From assembly GCA_018399935.1 (NCBI GenBank), contig JAGYNP010000048.1, forward strand, positions 1 to 19,056: 19,056 nucleotides of DNA, in the 5' to 3' direction. Below the pieces are notes generated by a model that was not told the DNA's origin, did no database searches, and saw only the letters and a list, made by a program, of their open reading frames with translations. The position numbers and the translations under genes are program-made. The DNA is from Candidatus Moraniibacteriota bacterium. Its GTDB lineage: Bacteria; Patescibacteriota; Minisyncoccia; Moranbacterales; DUUL01. Of this stretch, positions 13,565-19,056 are shown in pieces (within the stretch, counting starts at the first letter, position 1; each line of letters opens with the position of its first letter).

Positions 13565-13755
13565 TTTCTTCTTTTTATTTCACATACTTTTTTATTAATA
13601 ATTTAAACGTTTACACTTTTTTCCTTTTTCCCTGAAACTAATTATTTAAGAGTAATCTAAGAAAAAACGAACAATACAGCAAATCTTATTTAGAGATAAA
13701 TAAAGTAATAAAGAAATTTTTGACGAAAAAGTATTCCAGATAATTAATTTTTAAT

Positions 13756-14802
13756 CTAAGCGTTTTTTATTTCTAATAGTCGTTCTTCCTCTCTTTCCAA
13801 AATCCAAATATTTAAAATAGTTATCACTAATAACCCAACAATTAACAACATCAACCCAGTTTGATTAAGCCAAGTTCGAACCTTATCCACCAATTGATTG
13901 CTGTTTTCTTCCGAAGAAAGCATAGCCACCACTTGATTTTCATTTTCTTCTTTTTGACTGCCATCTTTTTCAAGTAAATATTCAGCTAAATATTTGTCAG
14001 GAACTTTATTAAAAACTACTTGGTCATTTTCCCCTAAGGCTTTAATTAAAACACTTTCTTCTAAATTTATTCCATCTAAAGAAATTAAATTAACATAAAC
14101 ATTCTCTCTTAATTTTTCTAAAACATATTCTTTTTTTCCAAAAACAACCAACACTTCTTCTGGTTCTCCTTGAACCTCAGTTGAAATCAATAATTCATCT
14201 TCTTTTTCTCCCTGCCAAAAATAAAGTGAGCTTTGAGAAATTTCAATTTCAGGTTTTTTAAAAACTTCTTCTTCAAAATTATTTTGAATATTGTTAACTG
14301 AAACTTCATTTTCTCTTAAGGAACTTCCAAAAACTTGCACAGCAATCTGAGTTTCTTTATTATCAATAATTCCAGTTTTTACGGCTACCCCAATTTCTTT
14401 ATATTTATTAGAAAGAATGTTGTCTTTATGCGCTTCACTTTTCATCCAAGCCTCATGAACAGCTGTAACAGTCTTGAAATCCATTCCTAAATTTTCTCCA
14501 GCGAATCTATAAGGATAACCGACTTTATCAAACCAAAACCAGGGATCAACTCCATCAGGGGAAGTATGTGCAAAATAGTCATTTCCCAACATATCCTGAG
14601 CTTTTAATTCAGCTACTTTATTTAAAACTTCACTTTCAATTAATTGTTCTAAACCTTGTTTAACTCGCTCTTGATTTACATAATTAATAATTTGCTTTTC
14701 AGTAGTTCTCTCATCGGCTCTGGTCTCTCCCGTCCCTAAAAACGACGATATTACTATTGCTGTTAAAATTATTAAATTGTTTTTTAAAATATTAATTTTC
14801 AT
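13756..14802 (-). CDS. Secreted, membrane-anchored CAP-domain (SCP/PR1) protein
   Basis: This 348-aa protein has a signal peptide (about residues 1-29, cleavage near TRA|DE). A CAP domain at about 35-160 includes YVNQERVKQGL, the DYFAHTSPDG motif (H79), RFAGENLGM (E103) and VHEAWMKSEAHKDNIL (E117, H125), which together supply the family's usual His/Glu cavity residues. A region of about 150 residues without a recognised domain follows, ending in a membrane helix (about 315-335) and a charged tail. The protein is therefore likely displayed outside the cell and anchored at its C-terminus. Bacterial CAP proteins of the YkwD type are common but their biochemical role is unsettled. It is a single-gene unit with a perfect promoter at 14961-14989 and a leader of about 150 nt. 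No Shine-Dalgarno site is visible. Confidence 0.88.
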   Translation of the reverse strand: MKINILKNNLIILTAIVISSFLGTGETRADERTTEKQIINYVNQERVKQGLEQLIESEVLNKVAELKAQDMLGNDYFAHTSPDGVDPWFWFDKVGYPYRFAGENLGMDFKTVTAVHEAWMKSEAHKDNILSNKYKEIGVAVKTGIIDNKETQIAVQVFGSSLRENEVSVNNIQNNFEEEVFKKPEIEISQSSLYFWQGEKEDELLISTEVQGEPEEVLVVFGKKEYVLEKLRENVYVNLISLDGINLEESVLIKALGENDQVVFNKVPDKYLAEYLLEKDGSQKEENENQVVAMLSSEENSNQLVDKVRTWLNQTGLMLLIVGLLVITILNIWILEREEERLLEIKNA

Positions 14803-14888
14803 TTTTTTATTTATATTATGAAAGCTTATTTATTTTTTTGGTTTACAAATTTTTGGAAAACTTTTTTTATTCAAATTTTCAGAATAAT

Positions 14889-14933
14889 AAAAAAAAGCAG
14901 TTCACAAAAACTATGCAAACCACCACTTGGCTT
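14889..14933 (-). promoter_or_regulatory. Structured leader with terminator-like element before the CAP gene
   Basis: In the minus-strand transcript, a first hairpin (AAGCCA-AGTGG-TGGTTT, 14933-14917) is followed by a second (GC, AGTT paired with AACT, GC; 14916-14897, with a two-base bulge) and directly by eight U residues (14896-14889). This resembles an attenuator between the promoter and the gene. The stems are short, so the case is tentative. Confidence 0.35.
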
Positions 14934-14960
14934 CAACAAAAATATTTAACTTACACAAGT

Positions 14961-14989
14961 ATTATATATCCAAAATCAAATATTGTCAA
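14961..14989 (-). promoter_or_regulatory. Perfect consensus sigma-70 promoter for the CAP gene
   Basis: On the minus strand, TTGACA (14989-14984), a 17-nt spacer and TATAAT (14966-14961) match consensus exactly. The predicted start near 14953 gives a 5' leader of about 150 nt. Confidence 0.88.
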
Positions 14990-15327
14990 TGGAAAATTTA
15001 ATTGGAAAATTTAGAAAGTAAAAGGTTTATAAAATTCTACAACTAAAAAACTTTCTTACCTTACTAATTTTGTAATCCTTATTGTTCTTAACAAAAAAAG
15101 ATACACTGTTGGTATAAAAAAGCTCAATAATCGTTCTAGAAAATCTGTTGACTATTTAACTACCTAATAAAATTTTTGCAAAAGATTCTGAATTTAGAAA
15201 AGGCGCTAACTTCTTAAATTTACATAAATACAGGTAATAATATTACGTAATTAAAACTGAAAATAATTATTTAAATAATTTAGTTAAAATTTGAAAATTG
15301 CAGTAGAAAACTAGCTCAAATGAGGAT
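14990..15327. other. AT-rich intergenic region, nothing recognised
   Basis: I see no ORF, tRNA or convincing hairpin here. It separates the CAP-gene promoter from the tRNA-linked fragment. Confidence 0.4.
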
Positions 15328-15480
15328 TTATAGTGAGCGAGTAACGGGAATCGGCGTCAAGTCACTAAATTCAAACCTCGCTTCCAGCTCTTTTTCATTA
15401 AGTGCTTCCTGCCCGAACTCGGCACACTTTTTATAATTCCTCGCTAGTTCGGAATGTAGTGCCTCCGTCTTTCGATTCCC
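15328..15480 (-). pseudogene. Protein-like gene fragment ending in the duplicated tRNA-Gly end
   Basis: From 15480 leftward an open frame of 50 codons ends at TAA 15330-15328 and reads as a plausible helical, Glu/Lys/Ala/Leu-rich protein, with segments such as EALHSELARNYKKCAEFGQE and ALNEKELEARFEFSDL. Its last residues (PIPVTRSL) are encoded by the duplicated tRNA-Gly 3' end. No ATG start is available; upstream the frame runs into the hairpin at 15489-15531 and a stop. The stretch is clearly more GC-rich than its surroundings. It could be a remnant of an integrated element or a chance reading of a structured RNA: internal complementarities such as CCGAACT/AGTTCGG and ATTCC/GGAAT exist. No family recognised. 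Confidence 0.35.
15334..15353 (-). repeat. Duplicated tRNA-Gly 3' end, att-like distal copy
   Basis: These 20 bases are identical to 15534-15553, which spans the T-loop half, T-stem, acceptor 3' strand and first bases after tRNA-Gly. The copies are exactly 200 bp apart and in the same orientation, as expected for the two ends of an element inserted at a tRNA 3' end. Confidence 0.65.
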
Positions 15481-15488
15481 TAGCCTTA

Positions 15489-15531
15489 AATTAATAAATC
15501 TCCCTGAGAAAATCAGGGAGATTTATTAATT
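15489..15531. terminator. Perfect 18-bp hairpin after tRNA-Gly
   Basis: The arms at 15489-15506 and 15514-15531 are perfectly complementary (core ATCTCCCTG/CAGGGAGAT) with a 7-nt loop. On the minus strand it lies 5 nt beyond the tRNA-Gly end and probably ends the tRNA transcript. On the plus strand it is followed by TTTT. Confidence 0.75.
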
Positions 15532-15533
15532 TT

Positions 15534-15553
15534 TGAGCGAGTAACGGGAATCG
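15534..15553 (-). repeat. tRNA-Gly 3' end, att-like proximal copy
   Basis: This is the intact-gene copy of the 20-bp direct repeat, paired with 15334-15353. On the minus strand it reads CGATTCCCGTTACTCGCTCA. Confidence 0.65.
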
Positions 15554-15607
15554 AACCCGTATCTCTAGATTGGCAACCTAGAGTAATAACCATTATACTA
15601 TACTCGC
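15536..15607 (-). tRNA. tRNA-Gly(GCC)
   Basis: This is a 72-nt cloverleaf. The acceptor stem GCGAGTA/TACTCGC has seven perfect pairs and discriminator T73, usual for glycine. The anticodon loop is TTGCCAA (anticodon GCC) on the stem CTAGG/TCTAG, and the T-arm is ACGGG-TTCGATT-CCCGT. The D-stem has one T-T mismatch. CCA is not encoded. The gene lies downstream of tRNA-Phe in the same orientation, probably in one transcript. Its 3' end is duplicated 200 bp away. Confidence 0.95.
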
Positions 15608-15635
15608 CTACTTCAAAAAATTTATATCTGATTAT

Positions 15636-15709
15636 GAATTTGAAGTGGTGTCATTTTCGTTACGAAAATTTAATAATTTCAATAGGAATAAGTACACCAC
15701 TCTAAATTC
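15636..15709. repeat. Inverted repeat in the tRNA spacer
   Basis: GAATTTGAAGTGGTGT (15636-15651) pairs with ACACCACTCTAAATTC (15694-15709) at 14 of 16 positions. A smaller stem, TTTTCG-TTA-CGAAAA, lies inside. It fills most of the space between the two tRNA genes and may guide processing of the precursor. Confidence 0.55.
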
Positions 15710-15715
15710 AAGCCG

Positions 15716-15787
15716 TGCCGAGGGAGAGAATTGAACTCTCGACACAATGATTTTCAGTCATTTGCTCTACCACTGAGCTACCCCGGC
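15716..15787 (-). tRNA. tRNA-Phe(GAA)
   Basis: This is a 72-nt cloverleaf. The acceptor stem GCCGGGG/CCTCGGC includes one G-T pair and is followed by discriminator A73. The D-arm is GCTC-AGTGGTA-GAGC. The anticodon loop CTGAAAA (anticodon GAA) sits on the stem AATGA/TCATT, and the T-arm is GAGAG-TTCAATT-CTCTC. CCA is not encoded. A37 follows the anticodon, the position modified by MiaA in tRNAs of this class. Confidence 0.95.
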
Positions 15788-15837
15788 TACCTCAAGATCT
15801 GTTACTTTAATATAAACCAGAACTTGCAATAAATTCT

Positions 15838-15866
15838 ATATTAACACCCCAACTCATTTTAATCAA
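15838..15866 (-). promoter_or_regulatory. Candidate promoter of the tRNA-Phe/tRNA-Gly unit
   Basis: On the minus strand, TTGATT (15866-15861), a 17-nt spacer and TAATAT (15843-15838) occur, with TGT just before the -10 (extended -10 type). The predicted start near 15831 is about 44 nt before tRNA-Phe. Confidence 0.45.
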
Positions 15867-15869
15867 GAT

Positions 15870-15912
15870 TATATTAAAAAATAAAAAGAGTTTGTTGTTT
15901 AACAAACTCTTT
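15870..15912 (-). terminator. Intrinsic terminator of the small unknown gene
   Basis: AAAGAGTTTGTT (15885-15896) and AACAAACTCTTT (15901-15912) form a perfect 12-bp stem with a 4-nt loop. On the minus strand a T-rich tract follows, 14 nt after the stop of the gene ending at 15927. Confidence 0.85.
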
Positions 15913-15926
15913 AATTACTAAAATTA

Positions 15927-16226
15927 CTAGAGATTAATACCAATTTCATTTTCTCTTTTTTTTATTTTCTCTTCTATACGTTCTAAAGCTTTAGAAAAAT
16001 CAATTAATGATTCCTCAAAAAAATTCCAAAAAGAGAAGGTTATGGATTTCCCTGAACTTGTTTCAGCTAAATATCCAACTCGCCCAGCAATTTTTCCCTC
16101 CTTGTTTTTCCAAATATTACACTGAAAATAAGCTCTTTCAGGTGTGTTTATTGGCCCCAATCTTCCATTTGATGGGAGTAAAATTTTTTCTGGTAATTCA
16201 TCAATTTTTTTAAAAATCTCTTCCAT
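15927..16226 (-). CDS. Small soluble protein of unknown function
   Basis: This 99-aa protein has no signal peptide or membrane helix. The N-terminal half has strand-like stretches (LPEKILLPSNGRLGPI, AYFQCNIWKNKEGKIAGRVGYLA), and the C-terminal part (about residues 70-96) is a charged helix ending EEKIKKRENEIG. I chose the ATG at 16226 because AAGGAG lies upstream at the right distance; a TTG at 16262 would add 12 lysine/isoleucine-rich residues. The gene stands alone with its own terminator. No family recognised. Confidence 0.7.
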   Translation of the reverse strand: MEEIFKKIDELPEKILLPSNGRLGPINTPERAYFQCNIWKNKEGKIAGRVGYLAETSSGKSITFSFWNFFEESLIDFSKALERIEEKIKKRENEIGINL

Positions 16227-16417
16227 TATTTGCTCCTTTTTTATTTTTATTATTTTAATCAATCTTAATTTTAAATTACTATTTAAAAATTTTTATGATT
16301 TTAAAAAAAACAAATAATCATTATAAATTTTAGTTAAAAAGAGCTTTCTTGATTTTATAGACCCAATTATCCATGTAAAAAATTGTAACACAAAAAAACA
16401 TTAACAACAATTCTTCT

Positions 16418-16435
16418 TTATTTTTTAAAAAATAA
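16418..16435. repeat. A/T palindrome after the ABC transporter gene
   Basis: TTATTTTTTAAAAAATAA is an 18-nt perfect palindrome 8 nt beyond the transporter stop. Without a loop or GC pairs it is at best a weak termination signal. Confidence 0.3.
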
Positions 16436-16442
16436 TAATCTT

Positions 16443-18218
16443 CTATTCTACCTGATTTAATTTTTGTAAATCAATTAATTTTCTGTACAATCCACATCTC
16501 TCTTGAGTAAGTTGATTATGAGTACCTTTTTCTACAACTTGACCATTTTCTAAAACAAAAATTTGATCAGCTTTTCTAATAGTACTTAAACGATGAGCAA
16601 TTACAATTATTGTTCGTTTTTTACGAATTTTTTGCATGGCATCCTGAATTAACTTTTCACTATAAGAATCGAGATTACTAGTAGCTTCATCAAAAATTAA
16701 AATTTTAGGATTAGCAAGAATTGCTCTAGCTATTCCAATTCGCTGTCTTTGTCCACCTGATAATTTAATTCCTCGCTCTCCAACTTCAGTTTCATAACCT
16801 TCATCTAAATCATTAATAAATTCTTCAGCATTAGCAATTTTAGCCACTTTTTTAACTTCTTCAAAAGTAGCTTTCGGTCGAGAATAGGCAATATTTTCTT
16901 TAATAGTAGTACTAAAAACTTCCACATCTTGAGGAACAATTGAAATATGTTTTCTAAATTCATACAAATCATATTTATTAAGATTTTCTCCGTCCAATAA
17001 AACTTGCCCTTTTTGAGGATCATAATGTCTAAAAATCATTCTGGCCAAAGTAGTCTTTCCTCCACCAGAAGGACCAACCAAAGCAGTCATTTGATTAGAT
17101 TTAATTTTTAAATTAATTTCTTTTAAAGCTTTTTTCTTATTATCACTATAAGCATAAGAAACTTTTTTAAATTCAATTTCTCCAACTAAAAACTTGGGTT
17201 TAATCCCAAATTTTGGATTTTTTATTTCTGATTCTTCTAAACTTAGTTCATATAAACGAGCTAATGGTTCACTACTCTCCATAATTTGATCATAAAGTCT
17301 TGAAATTCTAAACAAAGAAATTAAAGCTTTTTCTGAAATAGAAACTACAAAAACTAAACTTCCGATAGTCACTGCTCCTTGCCAAATTAAATAAATTCCA
17401 AAAAATAAAATAGTAGTTCGTCCTAAATTAATAATCAAAGTTCGTAAAAGATTATATTTCATAGTAGTTCCAAAAACTTTCAAAGCACTTTTTTTAACAA
17501 TTTTATTAACTTTTTTAAATTTATTAACTTCTGTTTTTTCTTGAACAAAAGATTTAATAGTATTAATATTTATTATTGATTGAGTCATTAAGCCATAAGC
17601 TTCTTCACCTTTTTTATAAATTTTAACTCGATCCGGATGAACTTTCTTATTAACTTTCAAAGTAATCCAAATAAAAATTGGAACAAAAAAAGTTATAGTT
17701 AAACCAAACCAAAAACTAACCCAATATAAAACCATCATAGTAAAAATAACTTGAAAAAATATAGGAACAATTTCCCAAAACAAACTTAAAAGCAACTCCC
17801 TGATTCTATTAATTCCTCTTTGAATTTTAATAATTTTATTTCCTGTATTTTCTCTTTCATGATAAGCTAAACTTAGATTAACCATTTTGCTTTGAGCATT
17901 ATTAGCCAAATAAAAATCAGAATCAGCTATAATTTCTAAAGATTTTCGATCTTTGATATAAGTAAATAAAGAAGTAATTTGATTTGATATAAACATACTA
18001 ATTATCCAAAACAAAATAATTTGAAAATTTTCTATTTTAAAATCAATTATTAAATCAATAATTATCTTTAAAATATAAGGTCCAATTAAACTAAAAATTT
18101 CCACTAAAATAACCCAAAAAATCAGCCACCAAATTTTTCGATGAGAAGGCTTTAATAAAAACCAAAGTTGATGAATAAACCTTCTAAGATTAATTTTTTT
18201 TCTTGATTCATCTTTCAT
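16443..18218 (-). CDS. ABC exporter half-transporter (permease fused to ATPase)
   Basis: This 591-aa protein has a type I exporter membrane domain (about residues 25-310, six candidate helices) followed by a nucleotide-binding domain (about 345-585). Visible motifs are Walker A GPSGGGKT (382-389), the Q-loop Q430 in SIVPQD, the signature LSGGQ (486-490), Walker B ILIFDE (506-511), the D-loop SNLD and the H-loop H542. Such half-transporters dimerise and export lipids, drugs or peptides (MsbA/MDR-like). The substrate cannot be deduced. The N-terminus has no peptidase domain. It appears to be monocistronic, divergent from the YifB/ComM gene across a 133-nt spacer. Length and motifs are intact. 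Confidence 0.94.
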   Translation of the reverse strand: MKDESRKKINLRRFIHQLWFLLKPSHRKIWWLIFWVILVEIFSLIGPYILKIIIDLIIDFKIENFQIILFWIISMFISNQITSLFTYIKDRKSLEIIADSDFYLANNAQSKMVNLSLAYHERENTGNKIIKIQRGINRIRELLLSLFWEIVPIFFQVIFTMMVLYWVSFWFGLTITFFVPIFIWITLKVNKKVHPDRVKIYKKGEEAYGLMTQSIININTIKSFVQEKTEVNKFKKVNKIVKKSALKVFGTTMKYNLLRTLIINLGRTTILFFGIYLIWQGAVTIGSLVFVVSISEKALISLFRISRLYDQIMESSEPLARLYELSLEESEIKNPKFGIKPKFLVGEIEFKKVSYAYSDNKKKALKEINLKIKSNQMTALVGPSGGGKTTLARMIFRHYDPQKGQVLLDGENLNKYDLYEFRKHISIVPQDVEVFSTTIKENIAYSRPKATFEEVKKVAKIANAEEFINDLDEGYETEVGERGIKLSGGQRQRIGIARAILANPKILIFDEATSNLDSYSEKLIQDAMQKIRKKRTIIVIAHRLSTIRKADQIFVLENGQVVEKGTHNQLTQERCGLYRKLIDLQKLNQVE

Positions 18219-18351
18219 TTAAATGCATTCTTATGTTAAAATCACAATGATTATTATTACATAAAAAAATTTTAAAATAAACCTCTTAAAACAATTATTA
18301 TTTTATTTTAAAAACACTTGTTAAATAATTTATTTTTAATTTTATCTCGTA

Positions 18352-19056
18352 ATGTCCTCAAAAGTCTACTCCGCCTCAATCTATGGAATGGATGGAAATT
18401 TAATTGAAATTGAAGTTGACACTGCACCTGGTCAACCAGTTTTTAATATTGTTGGCTTGCCTGACACAGCAGTTAAAGAAGCGAAAGAAAGAGTGACTAG
18501 CGCCATCAAAAACTCGGGCTTCAAACCTCCTCATTTTTTTGGAAGAACAACTGTCAATCTGGCTCCAGCTGACCTTAAAAAAGAAGGTCCTTTTTTCGAC
18601 TTTCCAATCGCTTTAGGAATTTTATTGGCTACTAAGCAAATTGAAAAACTACCGAAAAATTCGGTTTTTTTAAGTGAATTATCTTTAGATGGTAGATTGA
18701 GAGATATTAAAGGAGTTTTGCCAATTGCCTTGTCTTTGAAAAAATATGGAATTAAAAACATTTTTCTATCTAAAAAAATTGCCAGAGAAGCTAATTTAGT
18801 AGACAATTTAAATGTTTTTCCAATAAAAACTCTAAGTGAATTTGTGAAACAATTAAAAAAAAGAAAGTTTGCCAAGTTTAATAAAAAGAATATTGATTTA
18901 AATAATTTAATAAACGAAGAAATTAGTCCTCAAGATTTTTGCCATATCAAAGGACAAAACCATGCCAAAAGAGCTTTGGAAATTGCGGTAGCTGGTGGCC
19001 ACAATATTTTAATGTCAGGTCCTCCAGGCTCAGGAAAAAGCATGTTATCGAAAGCT
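18352..19056 (+). CDS. comM: YifB/ComM-family Mg-chelatase-like AAA ATPase, partial
   Basis: The frame runs from the ATG at 18352 through the right edge: 235 codons are visible. The N-terminal domain has the family's opening (VYSASIYGMDG, IEVDTAPGQPVFNIVGLPD, AVKEAKERVTSAIKNSGF, NLAPADLKKEG, FDFPIALGIL). A linker leads to DFCHIKGQNHAKRALEIAVAGGHN and Walker A GPPGSGKS (223-230). The rest of the ATPase lies outside the window. ComM is a hexameric helicase that promotes branch migration during natural transformation, and patescibacteria commonly carry competence genes. No Shine-Dalgarno site precedes the ATG, and only a poor TTGTTA-type -35 can be proposed upstream. Confidence 0.93.
   Translation, partial: MSSKVYSASIYGMDGNLIEIEVDTAPGQPVFNIVGLPDTAVKEAKERVTSAIKNSGFKPPHFFGRTTVNLAPADLKKEGPFFDFPIALGILLATKQIEKLPKNSVFLSELSLDGRLRDIKGVLPIALSLKKYGIKNIFLSKKIAREANLVDNLNVFPIKTLSEFVKQLKKRKFAKFNKKNIDLNNLINEEISPQDFCHIKGQNHAKRALEIAVAGGHNILMSGPPGSGKSMLSKA

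Larger units (their letters stand above)
12861..13755. other. Gene-free, hairpin-rich intergenic island
   Basis: About 900 nt between two leftward genes contain no credible ORF. They hold at least six inverted repeats, listed separately: 12969-13016, 13137-13160, 13173-13197, 13212-13233, 13294-13395, and 13440-13507 with 13521-13564. A C/A-rich stretch with CAAACC repeats lies at about 13103-13134. The last 190 nt before the CAP gene end are featureless AT-rich DNA. Confidence 0.7.

Noticed and set aside
15361..15480. A known structural RNA (SRP RNA, tmRNA or RNase P RNA) in the GC-rich segment
   Set aside because: A GGAAGCA-like word and several complementary stretches are present, but the conserved cores of these RNAs could not be matched.
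16007..16213. Plus-strand 68-codon frame over the small unknown gene
   Set aside because: It is the antisense of a frame with a good Shine-Dalgarno site and its own terminator.
16805..17023. 72-codon minus-strand frame inside the ABC exporter
   Set aside because: It overlaps the nucleotide-binding domain in another frame and consists mainly of Lys, Leu and Ile.
18531..18875. Minus-strand 114-codon frame opposite the YifB/ComM gene
   Set aside because: The plus strand encodes conserved YifB motifs through this whole stretch.

Overview
The window is AT-rich bacterial DNA that uses the standard code: TGA serves as a stop at several tight gene junctions. Several traits suggest a member of Candidatus Patescibacteria (CPR), probably Parcubacteria-like. 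These are the very AT-rich codon use, a scarcity of Shine-Dalgarno sites, many small secreted two-helix membrane proteins of the type IV secretion pilin type, and tRNAs without an encoded CCA. This assignment is inference from style and gene content, not from a marker phylogeny.

Layout: 1-726 (-) is a multi-helix membrane protein cut by the window edge. 1029-1991 (+) is miaA (tRNA modification). 2447-3374 (+) holds an UlaG-like metallo-beta-lactamase-fold hydrolase and a small membrane protein. 3480-5930 (+) is gyrA. 6177-11019 (+) is the distinctive block: a solute-binding lipoprotein translationally coupled to seven consecutive genes that encode nine pilin-like two-helix modules. One has a cysteine-rich, beta-defensin-like ectodomain, two are double-module fusions, and one (9444-9803) has a perfect ribosome binding site and its own terminator, as a major subunit would. 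A strong bidirectional terminator at 11037-11073 separates this block from a convergent two-gene operon of unknown membrane proteins (12759-11075, -), which is driven by a perfect consensus promoter and is visibly richer in G+C.

12861-13755 has no gene but is packed with inverted repeats, including a 102-bp MITE-like element and a GC-rich 22-bp-arm hairpin. Then come a CAP-domain (SCP/PR1) secreted, membrane-anchored protein (14802-13756, -) with a perfect promoter and a long structured leader, and a tRNA-Phe/tRNA-Gly pair (-). The tRNA-Gly 3' end is duplicated exactly 200 bp away, as at an integration site. The window ends with a small unknown protein, an ABC exporter half-transporter (18218-16443, -), and the start of a YifB/ComM-family AAA ATPase (18352 onward, +).

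The housekeeping genes (miaA, gyrA, tRNAs, comM) are conventional. The most unusual content is the pilin-module array with its coupled binding protein, the convergent unknown operon beside it, and the repeat/attachment-site structures between 12.9 and 15.6 kb. No VirB4, VirB6, VirD4, prepilin peptidase or integrase gene is visible in the window.
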